A stretch of 6,602 nt of DNA from Actinomycetota bacterium. GTDB taxonomy: Bacteria > Actinomycetota > Actinomycetes > Streptosporangiales > Streptosporangiaceae. Shown here piece by piece: positions 1 through 5,232 of the stretch; within the stretch, counting starts at the first letter, position 1, and every line of letters starts with the position of its first letter. A model generated the notes under the pieces. It ran no database searches and was not told where the DNA came from. It worked only from the letters and a program-made list of their open reading frames with translations. The stretch is from the NCBI GenBank assembly GCA_003140115.1, contig PLIQ01000434.1:804-7405 (forward strand), in the 5' to 3' direction. The translations under genes and the position numbers were made by a program.

Positions 1-39
1 TACCTGGCCCGCTACGCCGCCCTGCTCGAGGACCGCTGA
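1..39 (+). CDS. C-terminal tail of an unidentified upstream gene (partial)
   Basis: The first 39 bases read as an open frame, YLARYAALLEDR, ending in TGA at 37-39. Only 12 residues are visible, so no family can be named. The stop lies one base before the ATG of the SRPBCC gene, and the Shine-Dalgarno of that gene (GAGGA, 28-32) sits inside this tail. This implies an operon with translational coupling. Regulators of the ArsR type often precede SRPBCC genes in actinomycetes, but nothing here proves that. Confidence 0.6.
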   Translation, partial: YLARYAALLEDR

Positions 40-40
40 C

Positions 41-499
41 ATGGCACCGGTCATCGCCAGCACTGTGGTGGGCCGGCCCGCAGCGCAGGTGTTCGCCTAC
101 GCCACCGACCCCGCACGCTTCCGCGAATGGCAGCAGGGCCTCATCGAGGGTCACCTGGACCCGCCCGGCCCCGCGCAGGTGGGCTCGAAGTGCCTGACCA
201 CCCGGCGCATCGGCGGAGCCAACCGGGTCGTCACCGCCGAGGTGACCCGCATCGACGCACCCAGGACGTGGGGCGTGCAGGGCATCGACGGACCCATCCG
301 CGCCACCGTCGACGTGACCGTGGAATCCCTGACCGAAACCAGTTCCCGGCTGACCATCGCGGTCGACTTCAACGGGCACGGCATCGGCAAACTGCTCGTC
401 CCGCTTATCGTCCGCCGCCAGGCACAAAAGGAAATGCCAGCCAACGTCGAAGCCCTGAAGCAACGCGTCGAGGCCCAGCAGCCACCGCACCCGGCGTAG
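41..499 (+). CDS. SRPBCC-family (polyketide cyclase/dehydrase-like) protein
   Basis: This 152-residue protein looks like a single START/Bet v1-like (SRPBCC) domain, a fold with a hydrophobic pocket for small ligands. The N-terminus has the usual pattern of a first beta strand (VIASTVVGRPAAQVFAYATDP) followed by a helix and the FREWQ segment. Strands continue through residues 60-110 (VVTAEVTRIDAPRTWGV, RATVDVTVESL), and a long C-terminal amphipathic helix runs from about residue 117 to 143 (GKLLVPLIVRRQAQKEM). Length fits the family's usual 140-160 residues. The ATG is preceded by GAGGA with 8 bases of spacing and follows the upstream stop by one base. Many members are annotated as polyketide cyclases without biochemical support. 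The ligand cannot be read from sequence, and there is no sign of a polyketide cluster here. Confidence 0.82.
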   Translation: MAPVIASTVVGRPAAQVFAYATDPARFREWQQGLIEGHLDPPGPAQVGSKCLTTRRIGGANRVVTAEVTRIDAPRTWGVQGIDGPIRATVDVTVESLTETSSRLTIAVDFNGHGIGKLLVPLIVRRQAQKEMPANVEALKQRVEAQQPPHPA

Positions 500-819
500 G
501 AGCAACCCAAAGGAGCCCGCCTCGCGGTCAGGGAACAGCCGCGGCGCCACCGCCGGGCCTAGCACACCAGAGCCGCCCCCGCTACCGGAGCCGACATGGA
601 AGCGGGGCAGGGGCGGCCGCCCGGCGCGCTGTCAGGGCATTGCGGCCTGCCAGTGGTGGATTGCGCTGACCTGGTACGCGCGCGCTGGATGCCGTGGCGG
701 GTGGCACGGGCATGGGCCGGGCGGCGTCCTAGTCATCCAGCACGGCGCCCCAGCCCCCGATGCCCCGCAGCGGCTGCGCGGATTGACGAGCAGTAGTTCA
801 CTGTAATAAATTTCATTGA
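500..819. other. Intergenic stretch without a supported gene
   Basis: About 320 bases separate the SRPBCC stop from the ArsR start. Short open frames exist on both strands, but their composition is arginine, proline and alanine rich, as expected of random GC-rich DNA, and none has a convincing Shine-Dalgarno or a recognisable domain. A perfect 12-base palindrome (GGGCGGCCGCCC) lies at 611-622. The last 40 bases turn AT-rich and hold the ArsR promoter. No clear terminator for the SRPBCC gene was found. Confidence 0.6.
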
Positions 820-820
820 A
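783..820 (+). promoter_or_regulatory. Probable leaderless promoter of the ArsR operon
   Basis: TTGACG at 783-788 is a good -35 hexamer. After an 18-base spacer, TAAATT at 807-812 matches the actinobacterial TAnnnT -10. Transcription would start about 7 bases later, at 819-820, on or beside the A of the ATG at 820. No purine-rich Shine-Dalgarno lies in front of that ATG, as expected for a leaderless mRNA. The region is an AT-rich island in GC-rich surroundings. Confidence 0.55.
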
Positions 821-835
821 TGGAGGACATTCCAT
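812..835. promoter_or_regulatory. Inverted repeats over the ArsR start, possible auto-operator
   Basis: Two short inverted repeats overlap the -10 region and start codon: TTCA-T-TGAA at 812-820 and ATGGA-N6-TCCAT at 820-835. Their position would let a bound dimer block initiation, which fits ArsR autoregulation. The arms are short, so chance is possible and the assignment is inference. Confidence 0.3.
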
Positions 836-1428
836 CATTCTCGGTGGAGCCGGCCAGCCTGCCCGGGACAGGCGCGCTGCGCAAGCGCTGGCACGGCGTG
901 CACAAGGCGCTGGCTGACCCGCTGCGGATCCGGATCCTGGAGTGGCTGGCTGAAGCCCCCCGGTCGGCGCGGCAGCTGGCCGACTGCGCCGCACTGCCGG
1001 CTGACCGCCTCTACTACCACCTCGGCCAGCTGGAACAGGCCGGGCTGATCGAGGTCACCGGCTACCGGCGGCTGGGCCGCGGCAAGGCCGAGCGGATTTA
1101 CGCGCGCGCGGAGACTGAGCCGCCCGGCGACGACGCCGGCCCGGAGGAAACAGCCGCGTTCCTCGGAGCGGTGCTGCAGGCCACCGCGCTGGACATCACG
1201 GCCGCATACCAGGCCAGGCAGGCGGGCCGCCACCGGGAGGTCGACCTGCACCGCGGCGCGCTGCGGCTCACCGATCAGGCGCTGGCCGAACTGCGCGGCC
1301 ATATCGAGCAGCTCACCGCCCGGTTCGCCGATCCCGCCGCAGACGGAACCTGGACCAGGGTGGTCCTGGCGCTCATCGACGTGCAAGACCGCCCCGATGC
1401 CGACCCCCCTCAAGGGAGCCCCGCATGA
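820..1428 (+). CDS. ArsR-type winged helix-turn-helix transcriptional regulator
   Basis: This 202-residue protein has an ArsR-like winged helix near its N-terminus, about residues 25-95. The recognisable core is HKALADPLRIRILEWL, then SARQLADCAALPADRLYYHL as the helix-turn-helix, then LEQAGLIEV and the wing leading to KAERIYA. The YYHLGQLEQAGLI pattern is diagnostic of ArsR/HTH_20 proteins. Residues 100-195 are an extra, mostly helical region with no Cys or His cluster typical of metal sensors, so a metal-sensing role is unlikely. This larger size resembles ArsR-like regulators that bind organic ligands or act by dimerisation. The ATG at 820 is supported by the promoter spacing. The gene is first in an operon and overlaps DUF1707 by four bases (ATGA). 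Its ligand is unknown. Confidence 0.85.
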   Translation: MEDIPSFSVEPASLPGTGALRKRWHGVHKALADPLRIRILEWLAEAPRSARQLADCAALPADRLYYHLGQLEQAGLIEVTGYRRLGRGKAERIYARAETEPPGDDAGPEETAAFLGAVLQATALDITAAYQARQAGRHREVDLHRGALRLTDQALAELRGHIEQLTARFADPAADGTWTRVVLALIDVQDRPDADPPQGSPA

Positions 1429-1766
1429 GCGACGCCATACAGCACGCCGACCCGGCCGTCCGCGCCTCCGACGCCGAACGTGAGCAGACCGTCGCGCTGC
1501 TGCAGCGCAACTTCGCCGACGGCCGGCTGACCCAGGCCGAGCTCGAGGAACGAGCCGGCGCCGCCTACGCCGCGCAGACCAGAGCCCAGCTGCGCGACCT
1601 CACCGCCGACCTCCCCGCCGCCCAGCAGCAACCGCCACGGCCTGGCATGGTCCTGGACCAGCGCCTGCTGATCATCCTGTTGTGCATCCACCCCCCAGCG
1701 GCCCTGATCTACTGGCTGCTATGCCGCAATCGCCAGGCTGGAAGCGGAGAAGAACGAGGAGAGTGA
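1425..1766 (+). CDS. DUF1707 (SHOCT-like) domain membrane protein
   Basis: This 113-residue protein carries a DUF1707 domain at about residues 14-63. It begins with ASDAEREQTVALLQRNFADG and continues with the invariant GRLTQAELEERAGAAYAAQT and LRDLTADLP. A short linker follows (QQQPPRPG), then a single hydrophobic segment at about residues 78-101 (LLIILLCIHPPAALIYWLLC), predicted to span the membrane, and a short charged tail. DUF1707 is an abundant actinobacterial domain of unknown function, usually fused to membrane segments; it is small, helical and often placed beside regulators. The start overlaps the ArsR stop as ATGA, and GGGAG at 1414-1418 gives 6 bases of spacing. Translation is probably coupled to the regulator. 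A role as a membrane-tethered partner of the ArsR protein is possible but unproven. Confidence 0.88.
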   Translation: MSDAIQHADPAVRASDAEREQTVALLQRNFADGRLTQAELEERAGAAYAAQTRAQLRDLTADLPAAQQQPPRPGMVLDQRLLIILLCIHPPAALIYWLLCRNRQAGSGEERGE

Positions 1767-2101
1767 TGACGATGCCTGACGCAACCCACTACACCTACCG
1801 GGTCACGTGGTCCGCCGAAGACGGCGAGCATGTCGCTACAGTCGCGGAGTTTCCGTCACTGTCCTGGCTCGCGCCCACCCCGGGAGAAGCACTCGCGGGC
1901 CTCGCTGATGTCGTCCGTGACGTGCTCGCCGATCTGGCTGCATCCGGCGAGCCGATTCCCGAGCCGTTGTCGGAACGCGCCTATTCAGGCAGGTTCGTGG
2001 TGCGTGTTCCGGCAGAGGTTCACCGTCGCCTTGTCCGTGAAGCTGCCGAACAGCATGTGAGCCTTAACCGGCTCGTGTCGGATCGGCTCGCTCGCGCGTA
2101 A
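1766..2101 (+). CDS. HicB-like antitoxin-type protein, no HicA partner visible
   Basis: This 111-residue protein has the two-part HicB plan. Residues 8-65 resemble the degraded RNase H-like HicB domain (YTYRVTWSAEDGEHVATVAE, FPSLSWLAPTPGEALAGLAD, then a helix). Residues 74-111 form a ribbon-helix-helix DNA-binding tail (SGRFVVRVPAEVHRRLVREA, then HVSLNRLVSDRLA). HicB proteins normally neutralise the small RNase HicA and repress their own operon. No HicA-like ORF (a short, basic double-stranded-RNA-binding fold) lies on either side; the upstream partner is DUF1707. Such orphan HicB genes are common in actinomycetes and may act only as regulators. The start overlaps the DUF1707 stop in TGATG, with GAGGAGAG at 1756-1763; an ATG two codons later (1772) has better spacing and remains possible. 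An in-frame extension to 1682 is unlikely because it overlaps DUF1707. Confidence 0.8.
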   Translation: MTMPDATHYTYRVTWSAEDGEHVATVAEFPSLSWLAPTPGEALAGLADVVRDVLADLAASGEPIPEPLSERAYSGRFVVRVPAEVHRRLVREAAEQHVSLNRLVSDRLARA

Positions 2102-2112
2102 CCGTGGTCTTC

Positions 2113-2161
2113 GCCTGGCACATGCCGGGCACTTGATCGTGGGGCGTGCCGGAGCCCAGGC
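2113..2161 (+). terminator. Candidate hairpin terminator after the ArsR-DUF1707-HicB operon
   Basis: Eleven bases after the HicB stop an imperfect long hairpin can form. The outer stem pairs GCCTGG (2113-2118) with CCAGGC (2156-2161). The inner stem pairs CCGGGCAC (2125-2132) with GTGCCGG (2146-2152), with one bulged G. No T-tract follows, which is usual for terminators in GC-rich actinomycetes. Position supports termination; the internal asymmetry between the two stems lowers certainty. Confidence 0.45.
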
Positions 2162-2246
2162 CACCCGCTGTCCAAACGGGGACTGCCCGGTAAGGAATTG
2201 CTTGCATTCGGGTGAAGCGAAGTTCATACTGGCGGGGGACGGTTCG

Positions 2247-2287
2247 CTGCAGCTGAGTGCAGTGAACGTATATAATCGATCATCGAT
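2247..2287 (+). promoter_or_regulatory. TATAAT promoter with ATCGAT inverted-repeat operator before the cupin gene
   Basis: A perfect TATAAT lies at 2271-2276, 27 bases before the ATG at 2303. The -35 region is poor (TGCAGC at 2248-2253, 17 bases upstream), so an activator or relaxed recognition may be involved. A 13-base inverted repeat, ATCGAT-C-ATCGAT (2275-2287), overlaps the end of the -10 and the expected start site. It is a plausible repressor site. A second repeat, CTGCA-N6-TGCAG (2247-2262), covers the -35 position. The TetR protein two genes on is the obvious candidate ligand-responsive repressor, but this is inference. Confidence 0.5.
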
Positions 2288-2302
2288 CGAAGGGGCGGAA
2301 AC

Positions 2303-2731
2303 ATGTCAGGCACCATCACTACCGTCGACGCGAGCGACAACCTGTTCGTCCTAGGGGAGACCTTGCGGCCGTTGCTCACCAACGCCATGGGGTCGTCACT
2401 GGAGATCTTCGACACCAGTGGCCCTGCCGACGCCGGCCCGCCCCCGCACTGCCACCCGTGGGAGGAGGCGTAAGTGGTGCTCGACGGCGAGCTCGAGGTG
2501 ATCATCGACGGTGAATCTTACGTGCTCTTGCCCGGCGGGGTGGCCCACGTTCCGGCCGGGGTAACGCACAGCTATCGGAACCTCACCAAGACCCACTTTC
2601 TGACGATCGTGACGGAGGGCCAGGCTGCCCAGTTCTTCGCGCAAGTATCCAGTGAGGTTGAGATGAGCCCGCCCGACATCCCGGGTGTCCTGCGCGTGGC
2701 CTCTAGCCACGACGTTGAGTTCAAGCTCTGA
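2303..2731 (+). pseudogene. Cupin-domain protein gene interrupted by an in-frame TAA
   Basis: Read from ATG 2303 (Shine-Dalgarno AAGGGG, 7 bases of spacing), the frame gives 56 residues, then TAA at 2471-2473, then continues in the same frame for 85 residues to TGA at 2731. Together this is one conserved cupin barrel of 142 positions. Motif 1, HxHxxxE followed by six positions and G, is met by H49, H51, E55 and G62 only if the TAA counts as one residue. Motif 2 is intact downstream (PAGVTHSYRN). The metal ligands are thus split: two His and Glu before the stop, the third His after it. Family members often have Tyr or Phe at the stop position, so a single change from a Tyr codon is the simplest cause. 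The second half could restart at GTG 2474. Small cupins bind metal and small ligands; the substrate is unknown. A sequencing error is also possible. Confidence 0.75.
2464..2476 (+). promoter_or_regulatory. Internal Shine-Dalgarno and GTG restart directly after the cupin TAA
   Basis: GGAGG at 2464-2468, part of the Trp-Glu-Glu codons, lies five bases before GTG at 2474-2476, which immediately follows the TAA. A second GTG at 2477 has eight bases of spacing. A ribosome ending at the TAA could therefore restart and make an 85-residue fragment carrying cupin motif 2. The GAG codons may be there for cupin motif 1 alone, so the site could be accidental. Confidence 0.4.
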
Positions 2732-2756
2732 CGGAAAGGAGTTCAAGCTGTGACGG
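2717..2756 (+). repeat. Imperfect 18-base direct repeat spanning the cupin stop and TetR start
   Basis: GAGTTCAAGCTCTGACGG at 2717-2734 recurs at 2739-2756 with one change (C to G at the twelfth base). The period is 22 bases. The first copy holds the cupin stop TGA. In the second, the changed base creates the GTG start of the TetR gene, and the bases between the copies contribute AAAG to its Shine-Dalgarno. It looks like a local tandem duplication. Confidence 0.85.
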
Positions 2757-3433
2757 CGAGCCGCCGCTACGTCAGCCCGAAACGGGAGGCACAGGCGGCG
2801 GCTACGCGCGAAGCGATCCTGCAAGCGTTCGCCGAGCAGCTCTCCGACCCCGACCGCGCCACGCTGTCACCGAGCGAAGCGGCCCGCCGAGCCGGGGTCT
2901 CGGTACGGACGGTCCACATGCACTTCCCCACCGCCGACGATCAGATCATCGGCCTCGGCGAGTGGTTCGATCGCCACTTCCACCCGGTGGGAGTGCGGGT
3001 GGCCGAAGGTCCTGACGATCTCGCTCGCTACTTTCATGACATCCACGAGAACGCCCTCAAGTCGCCGCTGGCCCGGGCGTTGGCCAACGCCCCGAGCCCG
3101 GTATGGCGCGAGGTCCGGCAGCGGCGCCGCGCCGAGCGGCTGGACGCCATCCGGCGGTCGGTCGCCGCGACCGGGGCTCCGCGGCGAGCGACCGAAGAGG
3201 CAACGGCCACCCTGCTCAGCATGTCGGGCGCCGAATTCTCGTGGACGATGCACGACCACGGCCTGCCGCTCGACAAGATCCCCGACACCATCGCCCGGAC
3301 CGTGCAGCTCATCATCGATGACCTCCAGGCCGCCGCCGCGCAGGCGGCTGGTCCGGACCCTCACGCAATTGCGTGGGACGTTTCCGCGGAAACGTCCGAG
3401 TCGGCCGAAGATCCTTACCGGCGCCACGTGTAG
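2750..3433 (+). CDS. TetR/AcrR-family transcriptional regulator downstream of the cupin
   Basis: This 227-residue protein has a TetR N-terminal DNA-binding domain at about residues 15-65. The first helix is TREAILQAFAEQL, and the helix-turn-helix at residues 40-59 is SPSEAARRAGVSVRTVHMHF, a clear TetR signature with the terminal aromatic YxHF-like element (HMHF). The C-terminal ligand-binding region is helical and ends near the IIDDLQ segment, about residue 192. The final 35 residues are low in secondary-structure signal and are encoded by a palindrome-rich stretch, so the tail may be a late addition. The GTG start has AAAGGAG at 2735-2741 with 8 bases of spacing. It sits 18 bases after the cupin stop and is probably co-transcribed with it. 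It likely represses the shared promoter. Its 3' end overlaps the convergent GNAT gene by 19 bases. Confidence 0.85.
   Translation: MTASRRYVSPKREAQAAATREAILQAFAEQLSDPDRATLSPSEAARRAGVSVRTVHMHFPTADDQIIGLGEWFDRHFHPVGVRVAEGPDDLARYFHDIHENALKSPLARALANAPSPVWREVRQRRRAERLDAIRRSVAATGAPRRATEEATATLLSMSGAEFSWTMHDHGLPLDKIPDTIARTVQLIIDDLQAAAAQAAGPDPHAIAWDVSAETSESAEDPYRRHV
3332..3397. repeat. Array of adjacent palindromes at the TetR 3' end
   Basis: Four inverted repeats follow one another in 66 bases: GCCGCC-N5-GGCGGC (3332-3348), the perfect 10-base GGTCCGGACC (3350-3359), the perfect 14-base CACGCAATTGCGTG (3362-3375), and a perfect 22-base palindrome (3376-3397, half-site GGACGTTTCCG). The last two abut with no base between them. 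In RNA the 22-base unit could form a 9-bp stem with a CGCG loop on either strand. They lie inside coding sequence and just before the convergent overlap with the GNAT gene. Bidirectional termination, protein-binding sites or an inserted repeat element are all possible; no T-tract follows. Confidence 0.85.
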
Positions 3434-4203
3434 GGCGTCGTAGTAGAGACCTTGACCAGGCCCGCCCGCTCCAGGATGGGCCGGGAGAACTCGGTCGAGT
3501 CGCTGTGCATCAGCCGCTTGCCCAGCGCGAGCGCTGAGCGGGCCCGGGCTGCGGTGAGGGCCCGGTAGATCCCCCGGCCCCGCCACTGCGGCCGCGTGGC
3601 GCCGCCCCAGATTCCGGCGAACTCGGTCCCGGCGACGAGCTCGAGTCGGCCGGCGCTGACGATTTGCCCGCGGGCCTCCGCCACCCACAGCTGCATGCCA
3701 TCCCCGGTGGCCAGCCTCCGCAGCACCGCGTTCGCCGTGTCCTCGATTTCCGGGACGTCGAAAACCTCGGCCTGCATCGCGCACATCGCCCGGACGTCCG
3801 GTTCCGACGTGATCTGCCGTAGTCGGACCTCGTCCGGCAGCGCGACGTCGACGGCCAGCCGCAGTACCTCGCCGATCATGATCGACTCGGGTTCGTCCGG
3901 CACGAAGCCGCTGGACACCAGCGCGTCGTGCAGCCCTGGCGCGCGGTCATGGCCCCGCGTCTTCCACTCCACCCGCGTCATCGCCGCGTCCGCACGGTAG
4001 TGCGCGAGGGCCTCCCCGACCCACCCGGCGATCGTCACCGCGCCGGCCCCGCCCAGGTCCTGGTAGGTCACGAAACCCCGCCCGCCCGCGAAGGTCACCA
4101 GCCGCAGCGGACCAAGCCGCTCCACCGCTATCGCGCTGGGCGTCTCGGCGTCTGTCCGCAGCTGCTGGTCATAGGCCTCGAGGTACTCCTGCGAAGTAGC
4201 CAT
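3415..4203 (-). CDS. GNAT-family N-acetyltransferase with N-terminal extension
   Basis: The 262-residue product transfers an acetyl group from acetyl-CoA to an unknown amine. The GNAT fold occupies about residues 126-262. Motif A is clear: GIWGGATRPQWRGRGIYRAL, with the Q/RxxGxG/A pyrophosphate loop at Q206-G211, followed by a helix and HSDSTEFSRPILERAGL, the usual late motif. Residues 1-125 form a separate region (VERLGPLRLVTFAGGRGFVTY onward), perhaps a degenerate second GNAT half, as in other two-domain actinomycete members. I chose ATG at 4203 because the family-like sequence starts there; an ATG three codons upstream (4212) and a longer frame from 4335 are possible, but the longer one covers the AT-rich divergent promoter. 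No strong Shine-Dalgarno is seen. The gene diverges from the VOC gene and converges with TetR. Confidence 0.8.
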   Translation of the reverse strand: MATSQEYLEAYDQQLRTDAETPSAIAVERLGPLRLVTFAGGRGFVTYQDLGGAGAVTIAGWVGEALAHYRADAAMTRVEWKTRGHDRAPGLHDALVSSGFVPDEPESIMIGEVLRLAVDVALPDEVRLRQITSEPDVRAMCAMQAEVFDVPEIEDTANAVLRRLATGDGMQLWVAEARGQIVSAGRLELVAGTEFAGIWGGATRPQWRGRGIYRALTAARARSALALGKRLMHSDSTEFSRPILERAGLVKVSTTTPYTWRR

Positions 4204-4281
4204 CGACGGCATACTCGCAAACCCTGCGCTGCGAGGCCACCCCCTCGGGATGCGCGGCCAGCTGATCCAGCGGAACCCGAT

Positions 4282-4317
4282 GAAAAGATCGAGATTTAGC
4301 AAAGAATCGAACTTTTC
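4282..4317. promoter_or_regulatory. 11-base inverted repeat in the GNAT/VOC divergent region
   Basis: GAAAAGATCGA (4282-4292) and TCGAACTTTTC (4307-4317) are inverted repeats with one mismatch, separated by 14 bases. They lie in the AT-rich part of the 152-base gap between the two divergent genes, where promoters are expected. A dimeric regulator could bind here, or the RNA could fold. No convincing -10/-35 pair for the GNAT gene was found. Confidence 0.4.
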
Positions 4318-4319
4318 TC

Positions 4320-4356
4320 TTGACACGAGAGTCAACTGCGGACGAGGCTGCGGTCA
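4320..4356 (+). promoter_or_regulatory. Candidate leaderless promoter with overlapping operator for the VOC gene
   Basis: TTGACA at 4320-4325 is a perfect -35. An 18-base spacer leads to GAGGCT (4344-4349), a fair match to the TAGGCT type of actinomycete -10, and the ATG follows six bases later, placing the start site at about the A of ATG. The -35 forms one arm of an inverted repeat, TTGAC-N6-GTCAA (4320-4335), a typical repressor position. Weakness: the -10 lacks the leading T. GAGG at 4344-4347 could instead be a Shine-Dalgarno. Confidence 0.4.
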
Positions 4357-5177
4357 TGGCTGACAAGTGGCAACTCATTTATCCCAACCACATCAACGCC
4401 ATCGTGGATGGCCACGAAGCGACGATCGAGCACTTCCGGGACCGCGTCGGCTTCACCCTGGACCTGCTGATCCCGGACTCCGGCGACGGCACCGATGCCT
4501 GCCTGATGACGCTGGGCGGAGTGATGTTCGAGTTCTTCGCGCCGAAGGAGCGTGGCGAGCGGGGCCAGGGCCGGCTGCTGAACAAGTTCGGCGACCACTA
4601 CATCGGCATCGAGTACCACGTGCCCGACGTGGCCAGTGCCAAGGAGTTCGCGGTCGAGAAGGAGATCAGGATCATCAACGACCTGGGCGCGGCGTTCTTC
4701 ACCTACCCCGGTAACAGCTTCGGCATCGCGTTCGAGATCTACGACGGCGACTTCAAGCGGCTGGCCCAGCCGGACGGTTACTGGGAAAACCAGCAGCCGC
4801 TCGGCCTGACCGGCCTGGCCCGGCTGACCGTGGCGGTGGAGAGCGTCGAGGCCGCGTCGGCCCGGCTGAACGAACTGGCCTATATCTCGGACATCGGCCC
4901 GGTCTCACGGCCGCGGGCGGGCGCCAAGGGCGTGCAGCTGCAGGTCGGCACGGCCGTCTGGGAGCTGCTCGAGCCGACCGGCGACGGGGCGGTCGCGGAC
5001 TACCTGGGCCGTTACGGCCAGCGCATCCGCAGCACCGTGTTCAAGGCCAAGAGTCTGGCCGAGGTCGAGAAGCACCTGACCGGCCAGGGTTTCGAACTCA
5101 TCCCCGGCGACGCGGACGACGCGCTGGCCATTAACCCCGCGCAGAACAAGAACCTGCTCTTCGAGTTCACCGAGTAG
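4356..5177 (+). CDS. Two-domain VOC (glyoxalase/extradiol dioxygenase-like) protein
   Basis: This 273-residue protein consists of two vicinal-oxygen-chelate modules. The first (about residues 8-131) shows the metal-ligand pattern: H12 in NHINAIVDG, H81 in DHYIGIEYHVPD, and E127 in FGIAFEIYDGDF. The second (about 150-272) has the same strand pattern (GLARLTVAVESVEAASARLN and RIRSTVFKAKSLAEVEKHL, ending LLFEFTE) but has Ala or Arg where the first His would be, so it is probably structural. The product may be a ring-cleavage enzyme, an isomerase or a binding protein; the substrate is not readable. An in-frame TTG at 4320 is part of the promoter's TTGACA, so I prefer ATG 4356. It converges with the TetR gene at 5233, 55 bases away, and a shared CACGAGA heptamer in both upstream regions hints at regulation by that TetR. 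Confidence 0.82.
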   Translation: MADKWQLIYPNHINAIVDGHEATIEHFRDRVGFTLDLLIPDSGDGTDACLMTLGGVMFEFFAPKERGERGQGRLLNKFGDHYIGIEYHVPDVASAKEFAVEKEIRIINDLGAAFFTYPGNSFGIAFEIYDGDFKRLAQPDGYWENQQPLGLTGLARLTVAVESVEAASARLNELAYISDIGPVSRPRAGAKGVQLQVGTAVWELLEPTGDGAVADYLGRYGQRIRSTVFKAKSLAEVEKHLTGQGFELIPGDADDALAINPAQNKNLLFEFTE

Positions 5178-5222
5178 CGCGCCGGGACCATGAGGCTCGA
5201 TCTAGCCCCGGAGCAGGCGCGC
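5177..5222. terminator. Possible bidirectional terminator between convergent VOC and TetR genes
   Basis: The 55-base gap between two convergent stops contains GCGCGCC (5177-5183) and its complement GGCGCGC (5216-5222). Inside is a small hairpin, GGCT-N6-AGCC (5194-5207). The structure would form on either strand, as expected for a shared terminator. The loop between outer arms is long and no T-tract follows, so it is tentative. Confidence 0.35.
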
Positions 5223-5232
5223 GGGGAGGTGT

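Noticed and set aside
596..796. Small plus-strand frame in the 500-819 gap
   Set aside because: Composition is that of random GC-rich DNA, with no Shine-Dalgarno or domain, and its end overlaps the ArsR promoter.
835..1413. Minus-strand 192-codon frame opposite the ArsR gene
   Set aside because: It mirrors the ArsR frame, has no recognisable fold and no start signal; the plus strand carries a clear winged helix.
1682..1765. Upstream extension of the HicB-like gene
   Set aside because: The extra 28 residues overlap DUF1707 coding sequence, and the TGATG junction with GAGGAG supports the start at 1766.
2133..2354. Small plus-strand frame with a CPNGDCP segment, vaguely like short actinomycete Cys-Pro proteins
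   Set aside because: It runs over the TATAAT promoter and into the cupin gene in another frame, lacks a Shine-Dalgarno, and the resemblance is limited to a few residues.
2303..2473. TAA at 2471 as a recoded (readthrough or special amino acid) codon
   Set aside because: No TAA recoding is known in actinomycetes and no stimulatory element was seen; point mutation, error or restart are simpler.
2867..3784. Long minus-strand open frame of 305 codons across TetR and the GNAT tail
   Set aside because: It is antisense to two well-supported genes, is arginine and glycine rich without a domain, and reflects GC-rich codon bias in the TetR and GNAT frames.
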